Positions 8,523 through 17,262 of a stretch of DNA of 64,000 bases are shown here, in pieces (within the stretch, counting starts at the first letter, position 1; every line of letters begins with the position of its first letter). Source of the stretch: CBFHND01 sp965657085 (GTDB taxonomy: Bacteria > Pseudomonadota > Alphaproteobacteria > Rhodobacterales > Rhodobacteraceae); NCBI GenBank assembly GCA_965657085.1, contig CBFHND010000008.1:1-64000 (forward strand), written 5' to 3'. The notes under the pieces are model-generated. The model saw only the letters and a list, made by a program, of their open reading frames with translations. It made no database searches and was not told the DNA's origin. Made by a program: the position numbers and the translations under genes.

Positions 8523-9428
8523 ATGACAACCCGCCCTGCTCAAAACCCGCTTGTCGGTATCGGATGGATGCTGATGACGGGGCTGTGTTTCGTCGCCGTG
8601 ACGGCGATCGTGAAATACATGGGGCCGCGGGTGCCGCCTGCCGAGGCGGCTTTCCTGCGCTACCTTTTGGGGCTGGTGTTCCTGATCCCCATGCTTCCCA
8701 GCTTGCGTCAGACCCGGCTGACGGCCCGGCAATGGCGACTCTTTTCGCTGCGTGGGCTATGCCATGCAGGCGGGGTAATCCTGTGGTTCTATGCCATGAC
8801 GCGCATTCCCATCGCCGAGGTCACGGCCATGAATTACCTCGCCCCGGTCTATGTCACCATCGGTGCGGCGCTGTTTCTGGGCGAGCGGCTGGCCGCGCGG
8901 CGCATCGCGGCGGTGATCGTGGCGTTGATCGGTGCGGCGGTAATCCTGCGCCCCGGCTTTCGCGAGGTCAGCCCGGGCCACATCGCCATGCTGGTGGCGG
9001 CGGTGATCTTTGCGGGCTCTTACCTGATTGCAAAGGTGGTGGCCGATGAAACCCCCGCAGGCGTGGTGGTGGGGATGCTGTCGATTTTCGTGACCATCGC
9101 CCTTTTGCCCTTTGCGCTGGCCGATTGGGTCACGCCCACGGCGGGCGATCTGGGGCTGTTGTTTCTGGTCGCCTGTTTCGCCACTGCAGGGCACTACACC
9201 ATGACGCTGGCCTTTGCCGCCGCGCCGGTCACGGTGACCCAGCCCATCACCTTTCTGCAACTGGTCTGGGCCGTGTTGCTGGGGGCGATTGTCTTTGCAG
9301 AGCCGGTGGACATCTGGGTGATCCTCGGAGGGTTGGTGATCCTTGCTTCGGTCACCTTCATCACATGGCGCGAGGCGGTGCTGAAACGCGCGCCCATCAC
9401 CCCGCCGACACCGGCCACCAAGCTGTGA
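8523..9428 (+). CDS. EamA/DMT family drug-metabolite transporter
   Basis: 301 residues with ten predicted transmembrane helices in two EamA repeats (about residues 8-140 and 150-285). Family members export or import small metabolites, and the specific substrate cannot be deduced. The segment AMTRIPIAEVTAMNYLAPVY is the conserved end of repeat 1. The ATG at 8523 (MTTRPAQNPLVGIGW) gives a normal start; no strong ribosome-binding site is visible. It diverges from the merR-type gene and lies 74 bases upstream of betI. Confidence 0.88.
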   Translation: MTTRPAQNPLVGIGWMLMTGLCFVAVTAIVKYMGPRVPPAEAAFLRYLLGLVFLIPMLPSLRQTRLTARQWRLFSLRGLCHAGGVILWFYAMTRIPIAEVTAMNYLAPVYVTIGAALFLGERLAARRIAAVIVALIGAAVILRPGFREVSPGHIAMLVAAVIFAGSYLIAKVVADETPAGVVVGMLSIFVTIALLPFALADWVTPTAGDLGLLFLVACFATAGHYTMTLAFAAAPVTVTQPITFLQLVWAVLLGAIVFAEPVDIWVILGGLVILASVTFITWREAVLKRAPITPPTPATKL

Positions 9429-9432
9429 CAGG

Positions 9433-9458
9433 TTTTATTGATTGACGGATCAATAAAA
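9433..9458. promoter_or_regulatory. probable BetI operator
   Basis: A 26-base palindrome with perfect 10-bp arms (TTTTATTGAT at 9433-9442, ATCAATAAAA at 9449-9458) around TGACGG. It lies 45 bases before the betI start. BetI repressors in other proteobacteria bind A/T-rich palindromes containing TTGATTGA-type half sites and release on choline, so this is the obvious autoregulatory site for the bet operon. Confidence 0.75.
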
Positions 9459-9502
9459 ACGCATATCGTCCTCTGAGCGCAGCAACGTGGGGGGATGACG
9501 CG

Positions 9503-10072
9503 ATGCCCAAGGTTGGAATGGAACCGATCCGCCGCTCGGCCCTGGTCAAGGCGACCATCGCCGAGATCGGCGCCGTAGGGTCACTGGATGTGACCGTGGG
9601 CCAGATTGCCAAACGCGCGGGCATGTCCAGCGCGTTGGCGCACCATTATTTCGGCGGAAAAGACCAGATATTCCTGGCCGCCATGCGTCACATCCTGCGT
9701 GAATACGGCGAGGAAGTGCGCGCAGCACTGGCCGAAGCCGACGGACCCCACGACCGTGCCGCCGCCATCATTCGCGGCAGCTTTGCGCAATCCTGCTTTG
9801 CCCCGGCCACGGTCAGCGCCTGGATGACCTTCTATGCGCAGGCGCAAAGCCATCCCGAAACCCTGCGCCTGTTGCGCCTGTACCAGAAACGTCTGCGGTC
9901 GAACCTGACCCACGCCCTGCGCGGCATCAGCGCCAACCCGGTGGACGATGCCGAAACGCTGGCGGCCCTGATCGACGGCCTATATCTGCGCGCGGCCCTG
10001 TCGGACAAGGGCCGCGATGCCTGTGCTGCTGCACTTGGTGCCCTGTCGAAACTGGTGGGACCGCCACAATGA
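9503..10072 (+). CDS. betI: BetI, TetR-family choline-responsive repressor
   Basis: 189 residues. The N-terminus MPKVGMEPIRRSALVKATI matches BetI, and the helix-turn-helix covers roughly residues 28-50 (VGQIAKRAGMSSALAHHYF). It represses the bet genes in the absence of choline. The ATG at 9503 follows a G-rich stretch. It is the first gene of a tightly packed operon, and its stop overlaps the betC start (ATGA at 10069-10072). The palindrome at 9433 is its likely operator. Confidence 0.93.
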   Translation: MPKVGMEPIRRSALVKATIAEIGAVGSLDVTVGQIAKRAGMSSALAHHYFGGKDQIFLAAMRHILREYGEEVRAALAEADGPHDRAAAIIRGSFAQSCFAPATVSAWMTFYAQAQSHPETLRLLRLYQKRLRSNLTHALRGISANPVDDAETLAALIDGLYLRAALSDKGRDACAAALGALSKLVGPPQ

Positions 10073-11577
10073 CACGGCCCAACATCCTGATCTTCATGGT
10101 CGATCAGTTGAACGGCACGTTCTTTCCCGATGGTCCCGCCGACTGGCTGCACGCGCCCAACCTCAAGGCGCTGGCGGCGCGTTCCACCCGTTTTGCCAAC
10201 AGCTACACCGCCTCGCCACTCTGTGCGCCGGGGCGCGCGGCCTTCATGTCGGGACAATTGCCCTCGGCCACGGGGGTCTATGACAATGCGGCTGAATTCT
10301 CTTCGGCCATCCCCACCTATGCCCATCACCTGCGACGCGCGGGCTACCAGACTTGCCTGTCGGGCAAGATGCACTTTGTTGGTCCTGATCAGCTTCACGG
10401 CTTCGAAGAGCGCTTGACCACCGACATTTACCCGGCCGATTTCGGGTGGACACCCGATTACCGCAAACCGGGTGAACGCATCGACTGGTGGTATCACAAC
10501 ATGGGGTCGGTGACCGGGGCAGGCGTCGCCGAAATCTCCAACCAGATGGAGTATGATGACGAGGTCGCCTATAACGCCACCCGCAAGGTCTATGACCTCG
10601 CGCGCGGGCAGGATGACCGCCCGTGGTGCCTGACGGTCAGCTTCACGCATCCGCATGACCCTTACGTGGCGCGCAAGAAATACTGGGATCTCTACGCGGA
10701 TTGCGAGCACCTGCTGCCGCAGGTCCCGGCGATGGACTACGACGCCCACGACCCCCATTCCAAGCGTATCTTCGACGCCAACGACTGGCGCAGCTTCGAC
10801 ATCACCGAGGACGATATCAAACGCTCCCGCCGCGCCTATTTCGCCAATATCAGCTATCTCGACGACAAGATCGGCGAAGTGATGGAGGCGCTGGACGCGA
10901 CCCGGCAAGAGGCGATCATCCTCTTTGTCTCTGACCACGGCGATATGCTGGGTGAACGGGGGCTGTGGTTCAAGATGTCCTTCTACGAGGGCTCCGCACG
11001 CGTGCCGCTGATGATCGCGGCCCCGCAGATGCAGCCGGGATTGGTCACCGATCCGGTCAGCAACATCGATGTCTGCCCCACGCTCTGTGACCTTGCAGGC
11101 GTGGACATGTCCGAGGTGGCGCCGTGGACCACGGGCCAGTCGCTGGTGCCACAAGGGCAGGGCATGGAACGCACCGAACCCGTGGCCATGGAATATGCGG
11201 CCGAGGCCTCATACGCGCCGATGGTGTCGCTGCGCTATGGCAAATGGAAATACAACCGCTGCGCGCTCGACCCCGATCAACTCTTTGACCTCGAAGCAGA
11301 CCCGCACGAATTGACCAACCTCGCGGATGTGCCCGCGCACAAGGGCACCCTGGACCAGTTGCGCGCCAAGTCCGAAGCGCGCTGGGACCTCGCCCGTTAT
11401 GACGCCGATGTCCGCGCGAGCCAGGCGCGCCGCTGGGTGGTTTACGAGGCCCTGCGCGAAGGTGGCTATTACCCTTGGGACTACCAGCCGCTGCAAAAGG
11501 CATCCGAACGCTACATGCGCAACCACATGGACCTCAACACGGTCGAGGAACGCCAACGCTTCCCCCGTGGCGAATAG
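10069..11577 (+). CDS. betC: choline-sulfatase
   Basis: 502 residues, a type I sulfatase that hydrolyses choline-O-sulfate to choline and sulfate. The catalytic sequence CAPGR (Cys52-Arg56) is the C-x-P-x-R site in which Cys becomes formylglycine. N-terminal metal ligands sit in ILIFMVDQ, and SDHGDMLGERGLW is the second metal region. It has no signal peptide, so it is cytoplasmic as in Sinorhizobium. It feeds choline to BetA. Translationally coupled to betI. Confidence 0.95.
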   Translation: MTRPNILIFMVDQLNGTFFPDGPADWLHAPNLKALAARSTRFANSYTASPLCAPGRAAFMSGQLPSATGVYDNAAEFSSAIPTYAHHLRRAGYQTCLSGKMHFVGPDQLHGFEERLTTDIYPADFGWTPDYRKPGERIDWWYHNMGSVTGAGVAEISNQMEYDDEVAYNATRKVYDLARGQDDRPWCLTVSFTHPHDPYVARKKYWDLYADCEHLLPQVPAMDYDAHDPHSKRIFDANDWRSFDITEDDIKRSRRAYFANISYLDDKIGEVMEALDATRQEAIILFVSDHGDMLGERGLWFKMSFYEGSARVPLMIAAPQMQPGLVTDPVSNIDVCPTLCDLAGVDMSEVAPWTTGQSLVPQGQGMERTEPVAMEYAAEASYAPMVSLRYGKWKYNRCALDPDQLFDLEADPHELTNLADVPAHKGTLDQLRAKSEARWDLARYDADVRASQARRWVVYEALREGGYYPWDYQPLQKASERYMRNHMDLNTVEERQRFPRGE

Positions 11578-11631
11578 CCCCCTTTTATCATCTTGCCAAA
11601 CAAACGCCCGCCGGAGGCACGGATCACCAAC

Positions 11632-13089
11632 ATGACATACCCAACCCAACCCACCGCCAGCCATTTCATCAACGGCCAATACGTCGAAGATACCGCAGGT
11701 GACGCCTTTGACGTGATCTATCCGGCCACGGGCGCGGTGATCGCGCGCATCCATTCGGCCACGCCCGCGATCATCGATCAGGCGCTGGAGGCGGCGCGCA
11801 CTGCACAACCTGTGTGGGCCGCGATGACTGGCACCGAACGCGGCCGCATCCTGCGCCGTGCCGCCGACATGATGCGGATGCGCAATCACGACCTCAGCGT
11901 GCTGGAAACGTTCGACACCGGCAAACCCTATCAGGAAACCAGCGTGGTGGATGCCACCAGCGGCGCGGATGCGCTGGAATATTTCGGTGGCATGGCCGCG
12001 ACCCTGACCGGCGAACACATCCAGCTCGGTGAAAACTGGGTCTATACCATCCGCGAGGCGCTGGGCGTCTGCGTCGGGATAGGCGCGTGGAACTATCCCA
12101 CGCAGATCGCCTGCTGGAAGGGCGCCCCGGCACTGGCCTGCGGCAACGCGATGATCTTCAAACCGTCCGAGACAACGCCGCTCTGCGCGCTCAAGGTCGC
12201 GGAAATCCTGCACGAGGCGGGCCTGCCCGCAGGGCTCTACAACGTGGTGCAGGGGCTGGGCGACGTCGGTGCGTCGCTGGTCGCGGATGCGCGCGTGGAC
12301 AAGGTGTCGCTCACGGGCTCGGTGCCCACGGGGCGCAAGGTCTATGCTTCTGCTGCGGCCGGGATCAAGCATGTGACGATGGAGCTGGGCGGCAAGTCAC
12401 CGCTGGTCATCTTCGACGATGCCGATCTCGACAATGCCGTGGGTGGCGCGATCCTCGGCAATTTCTACTCCTCGGGGCAGGTCTGTTCCAACGGTACCCG
12501 CGTCTTTGTGCAAAAGGGCATCAAGGAGGCGTTTCTGAACCGCATGTCCGAACGGCTCGACACCGCGGTGATCGGCGATCCGCAAGACCCCGCCACCAGC
12601 TTCGGCCCGCTGGTCAGCGCGCGCCAGCTTGACATCGTGCAGGGCTATATCGCCAAGGGCGTGGCCGAAGGTGCGCGGCTGGTCCATGGCGGCAAGCGCA
12701 TCGATGGCGACGGCTATTACCTGCAACCCACGGTCTTTGCCGATGTCACCGACGACATGACAATCGCACGCGAGGAAATCTTTGGCCCGGTGATGGCCGT
12801 GCTGGATTTCGAGGACGAGGCCGAAGTGATGGCCCGCGCCAATGACACCGAATTCGGGCTGGCCGCAGGCGTTTTCACCAATGACCTGACCCGTGCGCAC
12901 CGGGTGGCCGCAGGGTTCGAGGCAGGCACCTGCTATATCAACACCTACAACGATGCGCCGGTCGAGGCACCCTTTGGCGGCTCCAAGCAATCGGGCGTGG
13001 GCCGCGAGAATTCCAAGGCCGCGATCGAACATTATTCGCAGCTGAAGTCCGTCTTCGTCCGTATGGACGACGTCGAAGCGCCGTTCTGA
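11632..13089 (+). CDS. betB: betaine-aldehyde dehydrogenase
   Basis: 485 residues of the aldehyde dehydrogenase superfamily. It oxidises betaine aldehyde to glycine betaine with NAD(P)+. Visible signatures are MELGGKSPLVIFDDAD (catalytic Glu region) and SSGQVCSNGTRVFV (catalytic Cys). The ATG at 11632 (MTYPTQPTASHFINGQ) is the family-typical start. A GGAGG lies about 16 bases upstream, slightly far. Third gene of betICBA, 54 bases after betC and 7 before betA. Confidence 0.95.
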   Translation: MTYPTQPTASHFINGQYVEDTAGDAFDVIYPATGAVIARIHSATPAIIDQALEAARTAQPVWAAMTGTERGRILRRAADMMRMRNHDLSVLETFDTGKPYQETSVVDATSGADALEYFGGMAATLTGEHIQLGENWVYTIREALGVCVGIGAWNYPTQIACWKGAPALACGNAMIFKPSETTPLCALKVAEILHEAGLPAGLYNVVQGLGDVGASLVADARVDKVSLTGSVPTGRKVYASAAAGIKHVTMELGGKSPLVIFDDADLDNAVGGAILGNFYSSGQVCSNGTRVFVQKGIKEAFLNRMSERLDTAVIGDPQDPATSFGPLVSARQLDIVQGYIAKGVAEGARLVHGGKRIDGDGYYLQPTVFADVTDDMTIAREEIFGPVMAVLDFEDEAEVMARANDTEFGLAAGVFTNDLTRAHRVAAGFEAGTCYINTYNDAPVEAPFGGSKQSGVGRENSKAAIEHYSQLKSVFVRMDDVEAPF

Positions 13090-13096
13090 AGGGACC

Positions 13097-14749
13097 ATGA
13101 CCATGGAAGCGGATTTCGTCGTCGTGGGCGCAGGCAGCGCGGGCTGTGCCATGGCCTACAGGCTGGCTGAGGCGGGCCAGTCGGTGCTGGTGATCGAACA
13201 TGGCGGCACCGACGCCGGGCCGCTGATCCAGATGCCAGCCGCGCTCAGCTATCCGATGAACATGAAGATGTACGATTGGGGCTACCGCTCCGAGCCTGAA
13301 CCGCATCTCGGGGGGCGGCAATTGGCCTGTCCGCGCGGCAAGGTCATCGGCGGCTCGTCCAGCATCAACGGCATGGTCTATGTGCGCGGCCACGCAATGG
13401 ATTTCGACCACTGGCGCGATCAGGGGGCCGAGGGCTGGGGCTATGCCGACGTCTTGCCCTACTACAAGCGCATGGAAAGCTGGCACGACGGCGGCCACGG
13501 CGGCGACCCCGCCTGGCGCGGCACCGATGGCCCCCTGCACGTCAGCCGCGGCCCCCGCGACAACCCGCTTTTCAAGGCGTTCGTCGAGGCGGGTGCACAG
13601 GCGGGCTACGAGGTCACGGGGGACTACAACGGGCAAAAGCAGGAAGGCTTCGGCCCGATGGAGCAGACGGTTTACAAGGGCCGGCGCTGGTCTGCGGCGA
13701 ACGCCTATCTGCGCCCCGCCCTTGCGCGCGACAATTGCGATCTGATGCGTGGACTGGTCGAGCGTGTCATCATCGAAGAGGGCCGCGCGGTCGGCGTGGT
13801 ACTGGCAGGTGGCACCACCGTGCGCGCGCGCCGCGAAGTGATCCTTGCCGCCTCCTCGATCAATTCGCCGAAACTGTTGATGCTGTCGGGCATCGGCCCC
13901 GCCGCGCATCTGGCCGAACATGGCATCGACGTGGTCGCGGACCGTCCGGGTGTGGGCCAGAACCTGCAAGACCACCTTGAGGTCTACATGCAGATGGCCG
14001 CAAGCCAGCCCATCACGCTTTTCAAGCACTGGAACCTGTTCTCAAAGGCCATGATCGGGGCGCAGTGGCTGTTCACGAAAACGGGCCTTGGGGCCTCCAA
14101 CCAGTTCGAAAGCGCGGCCTTCATCCGCAGCCGCGCGGGCGTGGCCTATCCGGACATCCAGTACCATTTCCTGCCCATCGCGGTGCGTTATGACGGGCAG
14201 GCGGCGGCCGAAGGCCACGGGTTTCAGGCCCATGTCGGCCCCATGCGTTCGCCCTCGCGCGGGGCGGTCACATTGCGATCCGCCGATCCCAAGGATGATC
14301 CGCGCATATTCTTTAATTACATGTCCACCGATCAGGATTGGGAAGACTTCCGCACCTGTGTCCGCCTCACCCGCGAAGTGTTCGCGCAGGATGCCTTCGA
14401 ACCCTTCGTCAAATCCGAAATCCAGCCCGGTGCGCATCTGCAAAGCGATGACGAGATCGACAGCTTTATCCGCGAACACGCCGAAAGCGCCTATCACCCC
14501 TGTGGCACCTGCCGCATGGGCCGCGCAGATGATCCAACGGCGGTGGTGGACCCCGAAGGCCGGGTGATCGGGGTGGATGCCCTGCGGGTTGTGGACAGCA
14601 GCGTCTTTCCCCGCATCACCAATGGCAACCTCAACGGCCCCTCGATCATGACGGGCGAGAAGATGGCCGATCACGTTCTGGGCCGCAGGCTGCCCCCGGC
14701 CAACGTGGAACCTTGGGTACATCCGGATTGGGAAACCGCGCAGCGTTAA
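13097..14749 (+). CDS. betA: choline dehydrogenase (GMC oxidoreductase)
   Basis: A 550-residue FAD enzyme oxidising choline to betaine aldehyde. The Rossmann motif GAGSAG is at residues 11-16, the GMC signature GKVIGGSSSINGMVYVRG is near residue 77, and the catalytic His lies in SAYHPCGTCRMG with Asn in GNLNGPSIMTGEK. The ATG at 13097 follows GAAGGGACC. It is the last gene of the operon. No choline transporter gene lies next to it in this window. Confidence 0.95.
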   Translation: MTMEADFVVVGAGSAGCAMAYRLAEAGQSVLVIEHGGTDAGPLIQMPAALSYPMNMKMYDWGYRSEPEPHLGGRQLACPRGKVIGGSSSINGMVYVRGHAMDFDHWRDQGAEGWGYADVLPYYKRMESWHDGGHGGDPAWRGTDGPLHVSRGPRDNPLFKAFVEAGAQAGYEVTGDYNGQKQEGFGPMEQTVYKGRRWSAANAYLRPALARDNCDLMRGLVERVIIEEGRAVGVVLAGGTTVRARREVILAASSINSPKLLMLSGIGPAAHLAEHGIDVVADRPGVGQNLQDHLEVYMQMAASQPITLFKHWNLFSKAMIGAQWLFTKTGLGASNQFESAAFIRSRAGVAYPDIQYHFLPIAVRYDGQAAAEGHGFQAHVGPMRSPSRGAVTLRSADPKDDPRIFFNYMSTDQDWEDFRTCVRLTREVFAQDAFEPFVKSEIQPGAHLQSDDEIDSFIREHAESAYHPCGTCRMGRADDPTAVVDPEGRVIGVDALRVVDSSVFPRITNGNLNGPSIMTGEKMADHVLGRRLPPANVEPWVHPDWETAQR

Positions 14750-14803
14750 TCATTCTGAACGGTTTCGGTTGATTTTGGGGGGTACAGCCCCCTAATTAGC
14801 CAA

Positions 14804-15454
14804 ATGTTAAGGATTTGTACCGCTTTCGTTCTGGCTTTTCTGCCCTGCGCCGCCTTGGCGGAGTTTGCAGGCCCCGTACGCGTGATCGACGCTGATACCA
14901 TCGACGTGGGCACCGTGCGTGTGCGTCTGCACGGCATCGATGCGCCGGAGATGGAGCAGACCTGCGAAACCGAACAGGGCATTGCCTATCAATGCGGGCT
15001 TTGGGCCGCGGCCAAGGTGCGCGACCGCTTCGAACACCGCCTTGCGCGCTGCGAGGAGATCGAGGTGGACCGCTATGGCCGCCAGGTCGCGCGCTGTGAC
15101 GTGGGCGGGGAAGACATGGGGCAGGTGCTGGTCAGCGAAGGCTGGGCCTTTGCCTATCGCAAGTATTCCATGGCCTACGACCTGGACGAAAAGGGGGCCG
15201 CGATCAATGACCGGGGCCTGCATGCCATGCGCGTGCAATCGCCCGCACAATTCCGCGCCACACGGGCCAAGGGCCGCTTTCCCATCGATCCCGACTGCGT
15301 GATCAAGGGCAATATTTCCAGCGGTGGACGCATCTTTCATGTGCCGGGGCAGGAAAACTACGAACGCACGGGCATCAACCTGAAAAAAGGCGAACGCTGG
15401 TTTTGTTCACGCGCCGAAGCACGCGCTGCGGGCTGGCGCGCGGCCAAGCGTTAA
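14804..15454 (+). CDS. secreted thermonuclease (staphylococcal nuclease-like) family protein
   Basis: 216 residues with a signal peptide (MLRICTAFVLAFLPCAALA, cleavage about residue 19) followed by an SNase fold. DADTIDVG and RLHGIDAPE carry the Ca2+/active-site Asp and Arg, and VDRYGRQVARC carries the next conserved block. A Cys-rich C-terminal extension (about residues 165-216) goes beyond the SNase core. A periplasmic or exported DNA/RNA nuclease is likely. A weak G5/C5 hairpin (14778-14792) lies between betA and this gene. Confidence 0.85.
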   Translation: MLRICTAFVLAFLPCAALAEFAGPVRVIDADTIDVGTVRVRLHGIDAPEMEQTCETEQGIAYQCGLWAAAKVRDRFEHRLARCEEIEVDRYGRQVARCDVGGEDMGQVLVSEGWAFAYRKYSMAYDLDEKGAAINDRGLHAMRVQSPAQFRATRAKGRFPIDPDCVIKGNISSGGRIFHVPGQENYERTGINLKKGERWFCSRAEARAAGWRAAKR

Positions 15455-15485
15455 GGTCAAAAAACCGCATAATAAACCGCGCGGC

Positions 15486-15499
15486 TTGATCAGGGTCAA
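15486..15499. promoter_or_regulatory. FNR-type box
   Basis: TTGATCAGGGTCAA matches the FNR/FnrL consensus TTGAT-N4-ATCAA at nine of ten positions. It lies 54 bases before the DUF465 gene start, a reasonable activator position. Assignment rests on consensus match only. Confidence 0.4.
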
Positions 15500-15552
15500 A
15501 GTGTGTGCTGCGCAGGCGCGCGATACTGGGCCAACACTCAAGGAGATAGCCC

Positions 15553-15795
15553 ATGTCGCACACCCCGCACGAATTGAATACAGAATTCCCCGAAATGAAG
15601 GATCTGATGGCCGCCCTGCGCACCGACAACGCGCATTTCGCCCGTCTGTCCGATGAGTACCACGAGGTGAACCGCGCCGTGCACCGTGCCGAAACCAACG
15701 TTGAGCCAATGAGCGAAGAGGCCGAAACCGCGCTGCGCAAGAAGCGCGCACGTCTCAAGGATGACATCTATGCCATGCTGCGCGACGCGGGCTGA
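15553..15795 (+). CDS. DUF465 (YdcH-like) small protein
   Basis: 80 residues, almost wholly helical and charged. The segment LSDEYHEVNRAVHRAE followed by LRKKRARLKDDIYAML is the DUF465 signature. Function is unknown in the family. The ATG at 15553 follows AAGGAGATAGCCC, a strong ribosome-binding site. A possible FNR box lies 54 bases upstream. The gene is convergent with pccR and abuts its end. Confidence 0.88.
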   Translation: MSHTPHELNTEFPEMKDLMAALRTDNAHFARLSDEYHEVNRAVHRAETNVEPMSEEAETALRKKRARLKDDIYAMLRDAG

Positions 15796-17196
15796 TCACC
15801 CCACCACATAGGGCAGGACATCGCGCGTGTCGGTGTCCACCCGCAACTGCCGTTCCAGCGGTGGAATGGACCGCTGGTGGCAGGTCTTGCGTTCGCAGAT
15901 GCGGCAGGAAATCCCTATGGGTTCGAACGCGTCCTCGCGCGCGACGTCCATGCCGTCGGCATAGACAAGCGACCCTGCGTGGCTGACCTCGCACCCCAAA
16001 GCGATGGCAAAGCGGCGCACCGGCGCGCCAAAGCGGCCCGCGGGTTTCGACACATCGCGCGCAAGGCTGATGTAGCGCACCCCGTCGGGTGTTTCGGCCA
16101 GTTGGCGCAGGAACTGCCCCGGTTGTTCAAAGGCGCGGTGGACGTTCCACAAGGGACAGGCCCCGCCAAAGCGGGCAAATTGCAGGCGCGTGGCCGAATG
16201 GCGTTTGGTGATGGTGCCCGCCTGATCGACCCGTACAAAGAAGAACGGAATGCCCTTGGCGCCGGGCCGTTGCAGGGTGGACAGCCGGTGCGCCACCTGT
16301 TCGATGGATGCGCCAAAGCGGCCCGCCAGCACTTCGAGGTCATGGCGGCAGCTTTGTGCGACCTCCAGAAACGGACCGTAGGGCATTAGAGCTGCCCCCG
16401 CGAAATAGTTGGCGAGGCCGATCTTGGCGATGGCGCGGGCCTCGTCCGACTGGAACCGGGCCAGATCGAGCGTCGCCTCCAGCAGCGCGTTCTGCCGGAT
16501 CAGCGCCAGTTGCAGCAGCATCTGGAAGGTCTGGGTTTCGGGCGCGGCGCGGGACGAAATGCGCAGGATCTTGGCGCCGGGGTCGTAGCTGCGGATCAGG
16601 TCCATTTCGGCGAATTCGACAGAAATGCCAGCGCTGCCAAGTCCCGCGACAGCCGCGGCCCGAATGTTGTCGAGCCGCCCTTCGGCGGTGGCGAAATGCT
16701 CGGCCGCGCGGTCTACGGCATCTATGTAGTTGTCGCAGTAATGAAAGAAATCGCGCACCTCTTCCCATGGGCTGGGGCGGGCGCGGGCATCTTCGCGGCC
16801 CAAGGCTTCGTCGAGAGAGGCAAGCCGTTCGTGGGTCTGGCGATAGCTGCGGTGCAGTTCGATGAAGGCCCGCGCCAGCCCCGGCGCGTTTGAGGCGGCC
16901 AGCCGCAGGTCGGCCATGGGCGGCATATCCCCGGAAAAGACCGGATCGGCCAGTGCCTCGCGCATGTCGCTGACCAACCGTTCGCCGTCACCCGTGCTCA
17001 ACTCGGTCACATCCAGCCCGAACTCCTGCGCAAGGCTCAGAACCACCGACGTGCTGACCGGTCGGTTGTTGTTTTCCATCTGGTTGAGATAGGGCAGCGA
17101 CACGCCCAGCTTGGCGGCGAAATCCTTCTGGGTCAGACCGATCCGTGTGCGCACTTCACGCAGCTTGGCCCCGGCATAGAGTTTCTGTTGCGCCAC
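15796..17196 (-). CDS. pccR: PccR/ScfR-type short-chain fatty acyl-CoA transcriptional regulator
   Basis: 466 residues. An XRE helix-turn-helix covers residues about 8-65 (IGLTQKDFAAKLGVSLPYLNQ). A long middle with an IrrE/ImmA-like region follows, then a C-terminal DUF2083 part with clustered cysteines (CRICERKTCHQRS). This is the ScfR architecture. The Rhodobacter sphaeroides member PccR activates propionyl-CoA carboxylase genes in response to propionyl-CoA. The start is a GTG at 17196; its AAAGG ribosome-binding site is part of a TTTGCAAA box, suggesting autoregulation. It sits beside the genes it probably controls. Confidence 0.9.
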   Translation of the reverse strand: MAQQKLYAGAKLREVRTRIGLTQKDFAAKLGVSLPYLNQMENNNRPVSTSVVLSLAQEFGLDVTELSTGDGERLVSDMREALADPVFSGDMPPMADLRLAASNAPGLARAFIELHRSYRQTHERLASLDEALGREDARARPSPWEEVRDFFHYCDNYIDAVDRAAEHFATAEGRLDNIRAAAVAGLGSAGISVEFAEMDLIRSYDPGAKILRISSRAAPETQTFQMLLQLALIRQNALLEATLDLARFQSDEARAIAKIGLANYFAGAALMPYGPFLEVAQSCRHDLEVLAGRFGASIEQVAHRLSTLQRPGAKGIPFFFVRVDQAGTITKRHSATRLQFARFGGACPLWNVHRAFEQPGQFLRQLAETPDGVRYISLARDVSKPAGRFGAPVRRFAIALGCEVSHAGSLVYADGMDVAREDAFEPIGISCRICERKTCHQRSIPPLERQLRVDTDTRDVLPYVVG

Positions 17197-17206
17197 TGTG
17201 TCAGCC

Positions 17207-17252
17207 TTTGCAAATTAGCACCTGCCGCAAAGTAGCTTTGCAAAGTTGCGGC
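17207..17252. promoter_or_regulatory. TTTGCAAA boxes upstream of pccR
   Basis: Two perfect TTTGCAAA palindromes (17207-17214 and 17237-17244) lie directly before the pccR start. GCAAAG-N3-CTTTGC at 17227-17241 and TTGCGGC at 17246-17252 extend the array. ScfR-family regulators including PccR are reported to recognise TTTGCAAA repeats. The first box overlaps the pccR ribosome-binding site, consistent with autoregulation. Confidence 0.65.
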
Positions 17253-17262
17253 GTCCAGCGCC

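Noticed and set aside
14778..14792. GGGGG-TACAG-CCCCC hairpin after betA considered as a terminator
   Set aside because: The stem is only 5 bp with no T-tract; termination cannot be supported.
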